The position numbers were made by a program, and so were the translations under genes. A stretch of DNA of 64,000 nucleotides from Ulota crispa (taxonomy: Eukaryota > Streptophyta > Bryopsida > Orthotrichales > Orthotrichaceae). The stretch covers positions 4,311,230 to 4,375,229 of the forward strand of contig OY987249.1 of NCBI GenBank assembly GCA_963920765.1. The letters are read 5' to 3'. The notes beneath the pieces are model-generated. The model was not told the origin of the DNA. It worked only from the letters and a program-made list of their open reading frames with translations, and searched no databases. Below, piece after piece: positions 1 through 12,039 of this stretch (positions are counted from its first letter, which is position 1; each line of letters opens with the position of its first letter).

Positions 1-123
1 AGTTTAAATTTGTACCATTACAATTCAAAAGAACTTGATGGAATTTAAGAAAAGGTTGGTTGGTTGTTTAGTTTCATGAAAATTCCAAGAAGCGCATATA
101 AGCCTTGGGCATTTAGGGGTTAA
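1..123 (+). repeat. Right end of a TTAA-type element, family B
   Basis: The window opens inside a repeat that ends in GCATTTAGGGGTTAA. The last ~110 bases match the right ends of the full copies at 22367-23005 and 57842-58492, including a shared stretch reading AAAATTCCAAGAAGC before the terminus. The left part lies outside the window. No coding capacity is seen. Confidence 0.7.
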
Positions 124-1151
124 TACAAAAATGTACACACAAGAAACATCAAATTCATATTTTCACATGAAGCACATGTGGCAAATTTTTTTATATATGT
201 AACCTAAATTTTGTTATTTTTACAGTTTACACATTTTATATGCAAGGTAGAAGTTAAGAATCTTACACCTTAGTTGGAACTTTTGTAACCAGTTTTTTTA
301 TTAGTATTATTGTGATTTGTTCTTAAAATAAAGTGAAATATCCCAACAATTCTACAAAAAGAACAAAATCAAATTATTGAATGCAATATGAGTTGTATTG
401 AACATGTCATTTATTAATGCTTTTTTACCACTCTTTTGAAATCACTCTTTTTATGTAATTTTTCAAAACAATCAACAATAAATATTTACATAATCAGTTG
501 TGTTTCACAACAAAATGAAATGACTCACCAATCCTCCAAAAAAATAGCAATCAAACTTGTTTTTTAGAAAGAATAAAGAGAAACATTATAACTATGCATC
601 TGAAAGAAATTCCTCCATCTTGATTCTTTACGATATTGCAAAACAACATACAAAAACAAAGTCTTGAAAAGTAAAAACAAATACAACTTTTTCTTCATTA
701 ATTAAAAATCAAAACTCACTGGTAGACTTGAAATCCAATTCATTTGATTTGAAAAAAACAGCTTTATATTCCCTAAACTCTTGTAGGAGTACTTGAAACA
801 AAATGAGCTAAACTGTGACTCTCACATGTGTAAAAATGGGTCATGTAGGAGAAAATTGAGAGACTGCCATTTGGCACTCTATCCATGACAGACATGCCTA
901 AATAAGAAACTTGGGTGAAAACAGCCGGTTTGAAGGCTGCTCAAACTGACGTTTTGAGCTAGAGTCTCAAACCCAGAAAGCGTCCCCAAAAGTGACAAAT
1001 CTCAGTTGGAAAACCCAACTGGCCGGAAATTGCCAGTTTCAAAACCCTGTGTGGCCCGGCCTTGAACCACCACTTAGAATATAGTGTGAAGCACTGAAAA
1101 CACCATGTTAGGTAAATTGGGAAAATTTGAGGCACCATTTTGTACTTCACC
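124..1151. other. Gene-free AT-rich stretch
   Basis: I see no gene here. The last ~70 bases (about 1080-1151) resemble, in inverted orientation, the sequence at 2620-2695, sharing a block around CAATTTA and another around ACAAAATGGTRCC. The TTAA element at 1152 may therefore have landed in an older inverted-repeat element that spans about 1080-2700. Confidence 0.4.
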
Positions 1152-2113
1152 TTAACCCCTAAAGGCCCATTGTCCCCTTCAAGGACAAATGGGATTTTGG
1201 GTAGGTACCTATGGCTAAACTACTTTGTGTGATTTTCTGAAACTTTTATTGAAGATGGGGAATTATAAGATCTATGTGGGAATCTAATTTTTCCTTCATT
1301 TTGACAATAATTGAAAAGATTATGCATGAATAACTGAAAAACAGGGGAGAATAAAGCAGCAAAAAAAAAGAAAAAAAGAATTGCAACTTTTTTAAATAAA
1401 ATTTTGAAATTGGTTCTTTAATTTTTTATGTATTTGGAAAGCTTTGAATCATTCAATTTTGATAAATGAGATGAAAGTTATGAGAAGTTTTTGTTTGCGG
1501 GTAGGTATGGGACTCCCAAACCTCCATTCCTTTTCCCCCTTGTAAAACTTGTTGCTTTACTTTTTTGAGCTCTTTGTGTTTTTGTTTTTTGACTTTTTTT
1601 TTGCAAGTTGTAGTAGACTAAGATTCCTTGGTTTTCACCATTTGGATCAAAGTATTTTGTTTTTTTGAATTTTACATAAATCCTCCAATTTTGCCTATAA
1701 TATATGCAAATTTCATAACTTTACGGCATTGCAAGATTTTACAAAGTATGATCCACACCTCCGTTTCATTTGAAAATTCTCCCACATTTACCTAACTTGG
1801 TCTTCTACATGGAAAAAAAAACCTCATTTTTGCTTAGAGCAATTTTTTTGATATAGAAGCCATCAAAGGCTTCTGAAATTTTTGGGCAGTAGGGAAAAAA
1901 CTTTTGTTTTCACTTCAGATGTCAATATTTCACTCCTCTACAATTAGAATGAGCTAATTTTTTTCCCACAAGTACCTCCCATAGTCTAGGGCAAGATCTT
2001 CCAGTTGGATTTCCAAAAGAAAGAAAGAAAAATACAGTTCTCCTCACTCCCCCAAAAGTGGCAAATTTGAGTGATTTTCACAAAAAAAAAAGGCTTGGGC
2101 CTTTAGGGATTAA
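1152..2113 (+). mobile_element. TTAA-type element, family A1
   Basis: Starts TTAACCCCTAAAGG and ends CCTTTAGGGATTAA, so both ends carry TTAA and an inverted CCCCTAAAGG-like terminus. Just inside the left end is a palindrome (TTGTCC ... GGACAA) followed by TTTTGGG. The body matches the copies at 11078, 40383, 59217 and 60767 over its full length. There is no open frame of note. TTAA duplication with a CCC-start terminus is the hallmark of piggyBac-like elements, but assigning this family to that superfamily is inference because no transposase is present. Confidence 0.8.
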
Positions 2114-2426
2114 TCTTACATACAATAAATGTAGGCATAGCTATAGCTCAAAGTAGAATATTGTTTGAAATTCTTGTAGTGAATCACATAGACTTCAATA
2201 TTGTACAAGAAACTGCATGTTTTTTCTTTTGTAATATGCCGACCTTTACATAATGACAAAAATAGTGAAAGTCCCAAAATGTATTCATTTTCCTGATTTA
2301 CCTAATATGGCTTTAGAAGCCACAAATCCCATTATTCAAAAGGAAATTGCTAAATTTTCATCAAAATTTACAAATGCCACACTACAAGGTGTGCTTTGAG
2401 CAAGATATGTGTGAGGTTAACATTGA

Positions 2427-2692
2427 TTTTAACGCGTTGCTTGTTAAATTGGGAAAAACATTACATTTTGGGACTTCTCAAGGGTTTCAGGTGACCACTT
2501 GAAACTAAGTTCACAACGTTTTTTTTGGTACACGTGCTCTCACCCGAGAGGAGGACTTTGCAAGGGAAAAAATCTTAGTGGCTCGGACTGAATTTGATAC
2601 CTTTGAATTTGGTTTAAGGTGACTTTTTGGGTTTAAGGTGGAGTACAAAATGGTACCTCCGTTTTTCCCAATTTAACAAATAACGCGTTTTT
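2427..2692. repeat. Imperfect inverted repeat
   Basis: About 30 bases at 2431-2459 (AACGCGTT ... TTAAATTGGGAAAAAC) recur as the reverse complement at 2661-2689. The arms are short and the roughly 200-base loop is unrelated. It could be a small foldback element or the remains of the larger inverted structure that begins near 1080. Confidence 0.5.
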
Positions 2693-2713
2693 TATGATTT
2701 GGATCAAAGATTT

Positions 2714-2813
2714 CACTAGTAGAAATTTATGTTGAAGTCAACATAAACTACATGATGTTTTCATGCTTCTAATGCAAAGTTTATGTTGACTTCAACACAG
2801 ATTTCTACTAGTG
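2714..2813. mobile_element. 100-bp CACTA-type miniature element
   Basis: Begins CACTAGTAGAAA and ends TTTCTACTAGTG, perfect 12-base terminal inverted repeats of CACTA (En/Spm) type. It is flanked by a 3-bp duplication TTT (2711-2713 and 2814-2816), as expected for this superfamily. The interior is also inverted, with TTATGTTGAAGTCAACATAA near the left end answered by TTATGTTGACTTCAACA near the right, so the whole element can fold back on itself. Confidence 0.85.
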
Positions 2814-3130
2814 TTTGTTTCACCTCTATCATTCTAAGGCTATATTTTAAAAAAATGGAGATGCTTGAATTTGAAGTTAAAAATATAGGACTTTTGAGTT
2901 GTTGAAAGCAAAAATACATCAAATTAATAATAATGGTGCAATAACAATTGGACGTAAATTCGTATTCATTCTTCTATCTTTCATGAAGGTGGTTATGCTA
3001 AAATTTAATGAATGATGGACTACTTGAATATTAAAAATAGCATTAAATTCTCAAACTACATGCTCACATGGGTATGGCCTTAGCAATTGTGGGGGTGGCT
3101 TTAGCAATTCCCTATTCAAAATGTCAATGA
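2814..3130. other. Gene-free AT-rich stretch
   Basis: No gene or recognisable repeat is seen between the CACTA miniature and the next TTAA element. Confidence 0.4.
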
Positions 3131-4338
3131 ACCTGTAAAGAGCCATGGCCTTTATTTTGTCAAAAGACACTCAAAATTGTCACCTCTATGGCAAAGAGTA
3201 TGTGATGGGCTTGGTGCCTAGAGTTATGTTCTCTCGGTGGAACCTTTGATCATCTTGTGGAACCTCATGGAACCTTTATAGCTTCCAACTTTCAATTGAA
3301 GTAGCAGTTAGAACTTAGAAGAGATAGTAGACAAAGCTTAACTATCTAGAACTGCCCCTTCGAACTGCACCTTAACATCTAGTCTCCTTATGCATTAGTA
3401 CAGTCTCTTAGGATTATTACCCAAGGCCGAACCCTAGCTCCTTGTCAAATTCTCTTGTATCCCTAGCATCAGCGCTCTCAGAGCTAGCCCACCACAGAGT
3501 AAAAAAGTTTGAAATCAGTCATTCTGCATATCTAACAATAGGATCTTGTACTAGACTACAATAAGAATGTGTCATACAAAACTCAAGAACTTTGACCGCA
3601 CAAATTGGAAGATATATGCATTTAAAGTGTATAAAACAACCTTTTTTACACCTTGCCTGACTAGATTAATTAACTTTGAACTTCTTTAACTTAAAATTTT
3701 GCACCATAGAGTTTGGAATTCTATTTTTGTGTGGTGGGAAGTTGAGTTGGGAATCTTGGGAAAAAATCAAAACAAAAAGAAATTAATTTTTGTTCTTTAA
3801 AAAAAATTAAGTAGAAGAAGATATGAGATTGAAGAAAATTTTAAATTGCTAATACCCGGCAATGGAATTGAAACGCAAAAATCCCAACGGTGAGATTGTT
3901 GTTGAAAGCAAACTTCACCTTCTCCAACAATTTTTTTTGAAAATGTTAAACTTGCATTCAAAAATGAAGTTTATAGATTATTTTTTCAAGAAGATGCTTG
4001 AATTGCCCAAAAAACAAGATTGTCCATAACTTTCTCATAACTAGTCCAAATGGAGTGAATCAAAGCTTTTGATGTAGAAAAAGATATAATCTATGAGAAA
4101 AAAAATTGGGTTTTTATAAGAATTTTTTTTGCTGCTTGGAGTTCCCAAATTTGTACTAATTTGGGCATAACTTTTGCTCCCTTGCATCAGTTGGAATGAA
4201 AATTGTATTCCCCAAAAGCTAATGTGTTTTTCTATTTTCAAAAAAAGTTTCAAAAAATTAGAACAAAAATTGAGGCCATAGGTACCTGCTCAAAATCCCA
4301 TTTGTCCCCCATAGAGACAATGGTCCTTAAGGGATTAA
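3131..4338 (-). mobile_element. TTAA-type element, family A2, reverse, with a solo LTR inside
   Basis: Read on the minus strand it begins TTAATCCCTTAAGGACC, followed by the palindromic block (TTGTCTC ... GGGGACAA) and TTTTGAGC, and continues as the same sequence as the plus-strand copy at 4371-5294. Its far end near 3131 has lost a clear TTAA. It is ~290 bp longer than its sibling because a solo LTR has inserted at 3201-3496. The two A2 copies lie head to head, 32 bp apart, forming a long imperfect inverted repeat. Confidence 0.75.
3201..3496. mobile_element. Solo LTR fossil
   Basis: A 296-bp segment absent from the sibling A2 copy, starting TGTGATGGGCT and ending AGCCCACCACA. It is flanked by a perfect 5-bp duplication GAGTA (3196-3200 and 3497-3501). 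TG...CA ends, near-inverted termini and a 5-bp duplication are the marks of an LTR retrotransposon LTR; with no internal region this is a solo LTR left by LTR-LTR recombination. It does not resemble the LTRs of the chromovirus at 42906. The intact duplication suggests moderate age, younger than the A2 copy it sits in. Confidence 0.8.
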
Positions 4339-4370
4339 TCAGATTTACGGAATTAAACAAGACTAGGGAC

Positions 4371-5294
4371 TTAACCCCTAAAGGACCATTGTCCCTACGG
4401 GGGACAAATGGGATTTTGGGCAGGTACCTACGGCCTCAATTTTTGTCCTAATTTTTTGAAATTTTTTTTTGAAAATAGAAAAACACATTAGCTTTTGGGG
4501 AATATAATTTTTATTCCAATTGATGCCAAGGAGCAAAAGTTATGCCCAAATAAGTACAAATTAGGGACTAGGGGCAGCAAAAAATTCTTATAAAAATTGA
4601 AAAAAAAAAGAGTTTTGTTTTCTTATAGATTATATCTTTTTCTACATTTGGAGCTTTGATTCATTCCATTTGGATTAGTCATGAGAAAGTTATGGACAAT
4701 CTTGTTTTTTGGGCAATTCAAGCATCTTCTTCAAAAAATAATCTATAAACTTCATTTTTGAATGCAGTTTTAACATTTTTTCAAAAAAATTGTTGGAGAG
4801 GGTGAAGTTTGCTTTCTAGAACAATCTCACCATGGCAATTATTGCATTTCAATTCCATTGCAGGGTTATTAGCAAATTAAATTTTTATTCAATCTCGTAC
4901 CTTCTTCTGCCTAATGTTTTTTTTAAAGAATGAAAATTAATTAACTTTTCTTTTTCTTTTTCCCAAGATTCCCAACTCAACTTCCCACCATGCAAAAATA
5001 GAATTCCAAACTTTGTGGTGCAAAAATTCTAAGTTAAAAATGTTCAAAGTTAAAAAGTCTAATCAAGCAAGGTGCAAAAAAGCTTGTTTTTATACTTTAA
5101 ATGCATATATCTTCCAATCTGTGTGGTCACAGTTCTTGAGTTTTGTATGACACATTCTTATAGTAGTCTAGCACAAGATCCTACGGTCAGATATGCAAAA
5201 TGTCTAATTTTCAAACTTTTTTACTCTTTGCCATAGAGATGACAGTTTTGAGTTTCTTTTGACAAAATAAAGGCCGTGATCCTTTAGGGGTTGG
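4371..5294 (+). mobile_element. TTAA-type element, family A2
   Basis: Starts TTAACCCCTAAAGGACC with the palindromic block TTGTCCC ... GGGGGACAA. It ends CCTTTAGGGGTTGG, where the final TTAA has decayed to TTGG. The body matches the copies at 3131-4338 (reverse) and 52230-53161. There is no coding capacity. Confidence 0.75.
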
Positions 5295-6266
5295 AGTGTG
5301 AAGTATGAACCATCCACAAGTGCGGAATTAGTTCTTTGAAGAGAAGAAGATTTCCTAATTTTCTCAAGGGTCGAAAACACACGCCCTAGAGAACATGCAG
5401 CTATACAGACGTAGGCAACGAAAAACATGCTTAGGAGCATCCAAACGCCATATGTACCGAGAATGGACTTTGCAAAGTTTATAAACAAAAAATCAAAATA
5501 GATTTGGAGATATATGCAAAATATTGGAAGATCTCATTTTGTTTTGTTTACACATTGAGAGATCTTCTTGATATTTAGCCTAAAAATATTGGGAGATTTT
5601 TGGGTGCTTTGCCTAAACATTGGAAGATCTTTAAGTATTTGGCGTGGTTTGTGAATTGTTCATATTTAGTCAAAGATGGCATCCAAGGGAGCACATTCAG
5701 TCAAAATCAGCTATTGATACGAAATTTCAACCAAATATTGGCAAAACTGCGCTGCATTCCTTTTACAGGAATGTGATGATTTTTCATCCATATATTCAAC
5801 GTTAAGGAAGTCTGTGTCAATATGAGGTTAGATTCTAGCAAAAAAATATCTCCATAAAAATAGCCGGTGAGGTAAGTTTCTAAGCTAAAAGTAGTAAACT
5901 AAGGAGTCACGGTTTGAAATTTTGAATAGTTATTACTACGAGATCAGTGGAAACAGCTAATTAGAGCGAGTGTGTGATAGAACAGCCATGGCTGAGCAAG
6001 CTGAGCAGCCTGAGCTGGCTGGGCCACAGTTTTCTCTCCTTTTTTTTCCCAAATTAGCAATATTGCAACAGCCTTTAACTAGTGGTTGCTATTTTAAGGG
6101 AAAGTTTTACATATTTGGAAATTTCCAAAGAAACTAAAATACTTTTGGGATATTTACGTCGCATTTTATAATTACTTTGTGCAGCAAATTCCTAAATTAT
6201 TGAACTCAGATAATTCGAGAATGAAGTTTGCCAAGATTTTTTTTACAAAGTGACGTCTTTTTAAGT
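5295..6266. other. Gene-free stretch with a possible coding relic
   Basis: A minus-strand open frame at about 5290-5488 encodes a hydrophobic, membrane-like stretch (GTYGVWMLLSMFFVAYVCIA) followed by a basic part. It could be a fragment of a host gene, but I recognise no family. At 5500-5640 a degenerate tandem pattern around TTGGAAGATCTT recurs about three times. Nothing else is seen. Confidence 0.25.
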
Positions 6267-7188
6267 TTAAACCCTAAAGGACCGAGCCATTTTTGTAGTG
6301 AAAATCACTCAAAACTATCATTTTTGGGGGGTCAATAAAAAGGTTTTTTTTTTTTTTTTTTTTTTTAATTTAGGAAATCCAACCGTAAGATCTTGCCCTA
6401 GATTGAATTAGGTACTTGTGGAAAAAAAAATCAGGTCATTCCAAATGGATATAAGTGAGATATTTACATCTAAAGTGAAAAGAAAAGTTTTTTTTCATGT
6501 TGTCCCAAAATTTCAGAAGCCTTTGGCCACTCTTATAACAAAAAAGTTGCTTTATGCAACTTTGCACTTTTTTTTTCCCATGTAGGAGATCAAGTTAGCT
6601 ATGTGTCGGAGAATTTTCAAATCAATTGGAACTATACAACACATGGGAAAAAATAGTAAGTAAAAAGAAGTAGATAATGAGTCAAAACACTAAATTGTTA
6701 ATAAATTAATTATGGAAATGAAAAATGCTAATCTCAACAGCGATAATGTTGTGATAAACAATTATTTTTCCAAAATATTGAAAATTGAGTAAAATAAAGG
6801 ACTTCAAAGTTTATTTTAGAGTAGAGAATCCATAATTGCATGCAAACAAAAACTCATAACTTTCATCTCATTGATTGAAATTGAATGATTCAAAGCTTCT
6901 CACCTATTAAAAAAAATCTAAAGAACCAATTTCAAATTTTAAAATTAAAGAAAAAAATTAAAGGAGTTTTTGGACTGCCCGGGCGGGCAGTCCTTCCCAA
7001 ATTTTCATAAATTCTTGCGTATCTTCTTCAATAATTGTTAGAATGAGGAAAAATTTAGATGCCCACTTAGATTTTTAAATTCCCCACCTTCAATAAAAGT
7101 TTCAGAAAATCACGCAAAGTAGCTTATCCAAAGACACATGCCCGAACTCCCACCTATCCCTCAAGGATAACGGTCGTTTAGGGGTTAA
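6267..7188 (-). mobile_element. TTAA-type element, family A1b, reverse
   Basis: On the minus strand it begins TTAACCCCTAAACGACC, followed by a palindrome with stem TATCC ... GGATA in place of the usual TGTCC ... GGACA, a compensatory pair change. It ends TTTAGGGTTTAA. The ends match family A1, but the middle (about 6640-6850) is a different module, shared with 49621-50558 and 56240-57464. Confidence 0.75.
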
Positions 7189-8821
7189 GGAAGGTTGATC
7201 ACAATATGTGACAAAAGTGAAATACATTATGGTTTATGAAGGATACTATTATTGAATGTTGAAACTATGTGTTGGTGTTGTAACACGAGTTATGTGAAAT
7301 TTGATAATTGAACACAAAGACACATTCTCTGTATGGTCAAATTCGACTAATCTAAAAACACATGTTACACTTAAATATGATGTTTACACAAATATAATAT
7401 AATTTAGCTAAAATCTTGAGGATTTTTTTTACTAGACATAATTCACCCCTAAAATTCCTCCTTGTTTACATGCTCAAATGGCTTGAAATTGACCTCTCTC
7501 AATAAAATGGATCAAAACTCTAAAGCTATTTCAGTAATTTAACAGTGAGATCTATTTTCCCACTTGCTTATGTACACAATACACCCCTTCAAATTTTCAA
7601 ATTTTGTAAGGGCATACTTTGTTAAATCATAACACTCAAAGTAGGGTCATTTTTTTTGGAAACTTCTCTAAGGTGTCCATTTGTTTTGGGTCATCCAAAA
7701 TGATATCTTCAACTTTATGAATTTCTTGTGCAGTTTGAACTTTGAAGTTCTTGTAGAGCATGAAGTTGGCAAACTTGGCGATATGCCACACAAATTTCAT
7801 GATGACCCAATGCTTAGAACACAGTTGAAAAGAAACTGGAACGGGAACTACTTTGTTGAAATTGTCATTACACTAAGAAAATTTCATGGGAGAGATTCTT
7901 ATAATAATAAATCTCAATTACAAATTCTTTATTGTATAAACCTAGAACATCATGTGGAGTACTTACTAAAACATTTTTTTCTAAAAATAAAAAGTGAAAG
8001 AGAAGTTATTACATACTCAAGGAGAGTTGGTTGCAAATTTTGCCCAATCATTCACTTAGCCATTGTAACTAAGTGCTTTTGAACAGTTTGTGGGCAACAC
8101 CCTTCTTCAATCCCTTTATTTCTAATTTTTTTAAGGATATCTATGTTGGTACCTAAGTCACATATGATACCATATTCCACTCAAAAATTATTCAATTCTA
8201 AATTCTTTTGAGAGCAAAGCAAACGTTTCAATATGAGCACATACGTCCTTATTTTCACAATCTTCTTTCATGTATTTACACAAAAATTGCTTGATCAAAT
8301 ATCCAGAAAGCCCAAAATGGGCTCCTTGGTGCTTTTGGGGTTAAGTATTGGAAGAATGAGATGCATCAAATATTTTAGGGTATGAGTATGCACAATTAAG
8401 TATGAAAATATGTGAATTTTTTTATATGCACATGAATATATGTGTATATTCACATACCTTTGTATGTACGTAATTATGAAAGTTACTATTAGTAAATGAT
8501 TCTTTATATAAATTGTAGGCAAAGGGAAATCACTGTTGGGACTTGGGAGTGCGAATTTGTACACTAAAACACCATATTCATTGAAATGGGAGATTGGGCA
8601 CCTCTCAAAATGATCAGGTTGATTTTGACCTGAATCGGCAATTTTCATTAAAAGTACATTTCTCAAATGAATTGTCATAAAACCTTCTAATTTTAAGTCA
8701 ATTTTGAAAAGTTTTATTGCAATTTAGCTCAACTTGAGCTAAATTACAATAAAACCTTTCACCAAATTTCCTTTTAATTATCTCTCAATTCAGTGGAAGT
8801 CTCCCATTTTAATGAATATGG
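7189..8821. other. Gene-free stretch with a possible TTAA element end at 8341-8344
   Basis: At 8285-8344, read on the minus strand, TTAACCCCAAAAGCACC is followed by the palindrome AGCCCATTTTGGGCT, the same end design as the TTAA elements. A weak matching end (CACCCCTAAAATTCC) lies near 7446, so one decayed element of ~900 bp may span 7441-8344. A 133-codon AT-rich frame at 7681-8082 lacks an ATG start and any recognisable domain, and I do not call it a gene. Confidence 0.35.
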
Positions 8822-9149
8822 TGTTCTAAATGTTGTGCTTAGGTTGTCCCACATCAATTTCTTGACGTTTTGCATTGTACAAGTACTTGCTGATATTACA
8901 AAACATTTCAGTAATAATTACTGCAATTAATAACTTTTAAAGGGCTTGACAACGAGCTTGACAACAACACATATACAAAAAACAATCTAAAAGCATCAAG
9001 GTATAAACTATGTAAAATTCTAGTATTTAGAGAGTTGCATGCACCTAGCTCCAAATGATCAAGTGATGAGTCAAGAGGTAACTATCCATGGTAAGGCAAC
9101 ATAATTATTAAGACAATCTAAATACAATATATAGTGTAGATACTATTGA
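8822..9149 (+). repeat. Repeat family I, copy 1
   Basis: Shares long stretches, including ATAATTACTGCAATTAATAAC and GATGAGTCAAGAGGTAACT, with 30360-30577 and, inverted, with 58669-58978. The inferred termini are of the form CTACACTAAATATTG, clearest in the 58669 copy; here the right end reads CAATATATAGTGTAG. It is probably a small non-autonomous DNA element of ~310-330 bp. Confidence 0.6.
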
Positions 9150-9243
9150 AAAGAACATATTTTTTTACTTTTGTGGATGAAGTTACTACTTACAAGAGTC
9201 TCCTTATGATGAGGAAAGGTGGTTGGCATGCAAGTAGAAAGAA

Positions 9244-9520
9244 GGGAAAGTTTTAGGGATACTCCTAAAGTTTGTCATATTTGTATAGATATCCTTTGTT
9301 TTTTAGAAATTGCACAAATATTCTTGGACCATAATGTTCAAGCATTTGTTCTATTGTGCATGCAAATTCTTACTCCCTCATGCACACACTACTTCTTTTT
9401 AGTTCTATTGCACTCCTTGCTTCAACATTGGTCATAAAAAAGTAGCGTACATAACAAAACTAAAGGTTCAAAATTATGGTCCAAAGGTATTTGTGCAATT
9501 TTTGAGAAACCACATTTGCA
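9244..9520 (+). mobile_element. Degenerate Mutator-like foldback element, family D
   Basis: The left part clearly follows the family D copies at 20110, 27417 and 35423 (GGGATACTCCTAAAGTTTG ... GCACAAATATTCTTGGACC ... ACATTGGTCAT). The right arm is eroded. It is the only clear family D copy outside an intron. Confidence 0.5.
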
Positions 9521-9645
9521 AAATTTTGAACCCTCTACAAGGCCCTTAAGAATTGACACTCTTAACATTTATTGAGCCTAGGCTGGGTACATTAGAAGCA
9601 TGTGAGAACTTGTGTGAAGTATCTCTACCTCGTATGACTTTCCTA

Positions 9646-10538
9646 TTGTACAGTACCCTCAAGAAAGTCTTGCAACCCCTTTGTGAAGCCTTGCAAGTTT
9701 TCTCCTTTATTTCCATACTAAAAGTGATTCTATCAAAACTATCTTATTAAATATATTGCTTAATAGAACCTTCACCAACTTATGAAGTTTCAATGTCTAA
9801 ATATAAAAACTCTATTTTTGGAGAATTATTTTATTTTATTTTCTTGGCTTCACATAAAAATTAATTGAAAAATATATGTGATGATTTTTTAACATTTGGT
9901 GCACAAATATATAGCAAATGTCATTGTTCACATCTTTTGTATTGCAAATATGCACACTATGTAGGTAGAATTTTCCTCTAGGTGGCTATAAAGGTTATAA
10001 TGTGTTTTTCAATTTTCTTCCATAAAAATTTAAGGCTAAAGAAGTCAAACTCATGTTATAGTAGGCTTCTACATTTGTATAGCTTTCTAATGATACCTTA
10101 TTTGACTATGTTTGTTCAAGTTTTAACCTACTTGTAACATGATTTTGATTTCCATATCCTCAAATTTGTATGAAAGAAAATTAGAAAACACATTTTTGCC
10201 TCATAGAGGAAAATTCTACCTACATAGTGTACATATTTGCAATACAAAAGATGTGAACAATGACATTTGCTATATATTTGTGCACCAAATGTTAAAAAAT
10301 CATCACATATATTTTTCAATTAATTTTTATGTGAAGCCAAGAAAATAAAATAAAATAATTCTCCAAAAATAGAGTTTTTATATTTAGATATTGAAACTTC
10401 ATAAGTTGGTGAAGGTTCTATTAAGCAATGTATTTAATAAGATAGTTTTGATAGAATCACTTTTAGTATGGAAATAAAGGAGAAAACTTGCAAGGCTTCA
10501 CAAAGGGGTTGCAAGACTTTCTTGAGGGTATTGTACAT
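9646..10538. repeat. Long near-perfect inverted repeat (foldback)
   Basis: The left arm 9646-9980 recurs as the reverse complement at 10200-10538 with only a handful of differences over ~335 bp, roughly 99% identity by eye. Nearer the centre (9980-10060 against 10130-10200) the arms still pair but are visibly more diverged, and the loop is ~70 bp. The arms contain no gene. Transcription through it would give a long hairpin RNA. Confidence 0.85.
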
Positions 10539-10833
10539 CACAAAAACTATGAATAGAAAATGGCAATCTAGTACTATGTCACAGTTTCTTGATTATTATC
10601 CTATTATTATACACAATCATAACTAAATGCTACCCTCACAAGTACTAGGTTGAAGATTTTTATATACATAAAAAGGACCATGATGATATGTACATGTAAT
10701 TGTGACACCCAATGAAAATTGGACATGCCAATGTGAGCCATGATTGTACTCAAAAGCATAGTAGGGTGTAAGGAATTTTTGTTGTCCCAAAGTACAAATT
10801 AAAACAATTAAGGATACCCCTTGAAAGTGGTTC

Positions 10834-11081
10834 TTAACCCCTAAGCGCCGAGGCCATATTCACTCAAATCCATATCCTTGTGTATTTAGTCCAATAAAAG
10901 TATTACCTAAGTAGAGTCAAATAGCTTGATTTTTTTTGAGTGGTAGTAGACACATGCCTAGAGATACATGAAAAAGTACAAGTCCTTTGACTATACCATT
11001 AAGAAGAGGATAAGAGTCAAACATGGACATTTTTCAAAACTAAGCGGCCACATAGTGGTTGCTGGGGCGCTCTAGGATTAA
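10834..11081 (-). mobile_element. Short TTAA-type element, family P
   Basis: Termini are TTAACCCCTAAGCGCC on the left and, read inward from the right, TTAATCCTAGAGCGCCCC. Just inside the right end is a palindrome CCAC-TAT-GTGG, so I set its orientation as minus. Its right TTAA (11078-11081) is at the same time the first TTAA of the family A1 copy that follows. Confidence 0.65.
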
Positions 11082-12031
11082 CCCCTATGGACCAAGCCCT
11101 TTTTTCTTTGGAAATCACTGAAAATTGCCACTTTTGGAGGAATGAATAGAAAGTTAGGAAAAAAAGTCTTTTTGGAAGTTCAACAATAAGATCTTGCCCT
11201 AAACTATGGGAGGTACTTGTGGGAAAATTTTCAGCTCATTCTAGAAGTAGTTGAATGAGATATTGACATTTGAAGTGAGAACAAAAGTTTTTTTCCTTGC
11301 TGCCCAAATATTTCAAAAGCCTTTGACGGCTCCTATATCAAAAAAAGTTGCTCTACGCAAAGTTGTGGTTTATTTTTTCCATGAAGAAGAGCAAGTTAGG
11401 TAATAGTGGGAGAATTTTCAAATGAATTGGAGGTGTGGATCATACTTTGTAAAATCCTACAATGCCAAAAGGCCATGAAATTTGCATATACACTAGGCAA
11501 AATTGGAGAATTGATGTAAAATTTAGAAATCTAAATTACTATGATCCAAATGGTGAAAACCAAGGAATCTTAGTCTACTACAACTTGGAAAAAAAAATTC
11601 AAAATAATAAACACAAAGAGCTCAAAAAAAGAAAGCAACATATTTTGTAAGAGGCAAAAAGAATGGAGGTTTGGGAGTCTCATACCTACCCGCAAACTAA
11701 AACTTCTCATAACTTTCATCTTGTCAATCAAAGTTGAATGATTTAAAGATTCCCACATGTATACAAATATAAAGAATCAATTTCAAATTTTTTAATTAAA
11801 AAAATGCAATTTTGAATTTTTTGGGGTTGCTTGTCCTCCCCTTTTTCAGAAATTCATGCATAACTTCTTCAGTGAATGTCGGAATGAAGAAAAAATTAGA
11901 TGCCCAAATAGATCTTTGAATCCCCCACCTCCAATAAAAGTTTAAAAAAATCCCAAAAAGTAGATTAGCTGTAGGTACATGCCCAAAATCCATTTGTCCC
12001 CCAAGGAGACAATTGGTCCTTTAGGGTTTAA
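11078..12031 (-). mobile_element. TTAA-type element, family A1, reverse
   Basis: On the minus strand it begins TTAAACCCTAAAGGACC with the palindromic block TTGTC ... GACAA. On the plus strand its other end starts TTAACCCCTATGGACC. It matches the other A1 copies over its full length. It abuts family P, sharing one TTAA. Confidence 0.8.
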
Positions 12032-12039
12032 GGGCCTTG

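Noticed and set aside
7681-8082. 133-codon plus-strand open frame
   Set aside because: No ATG start, AT-driven residue composition, no motif, and it may lie inside a decayed TTAA element.
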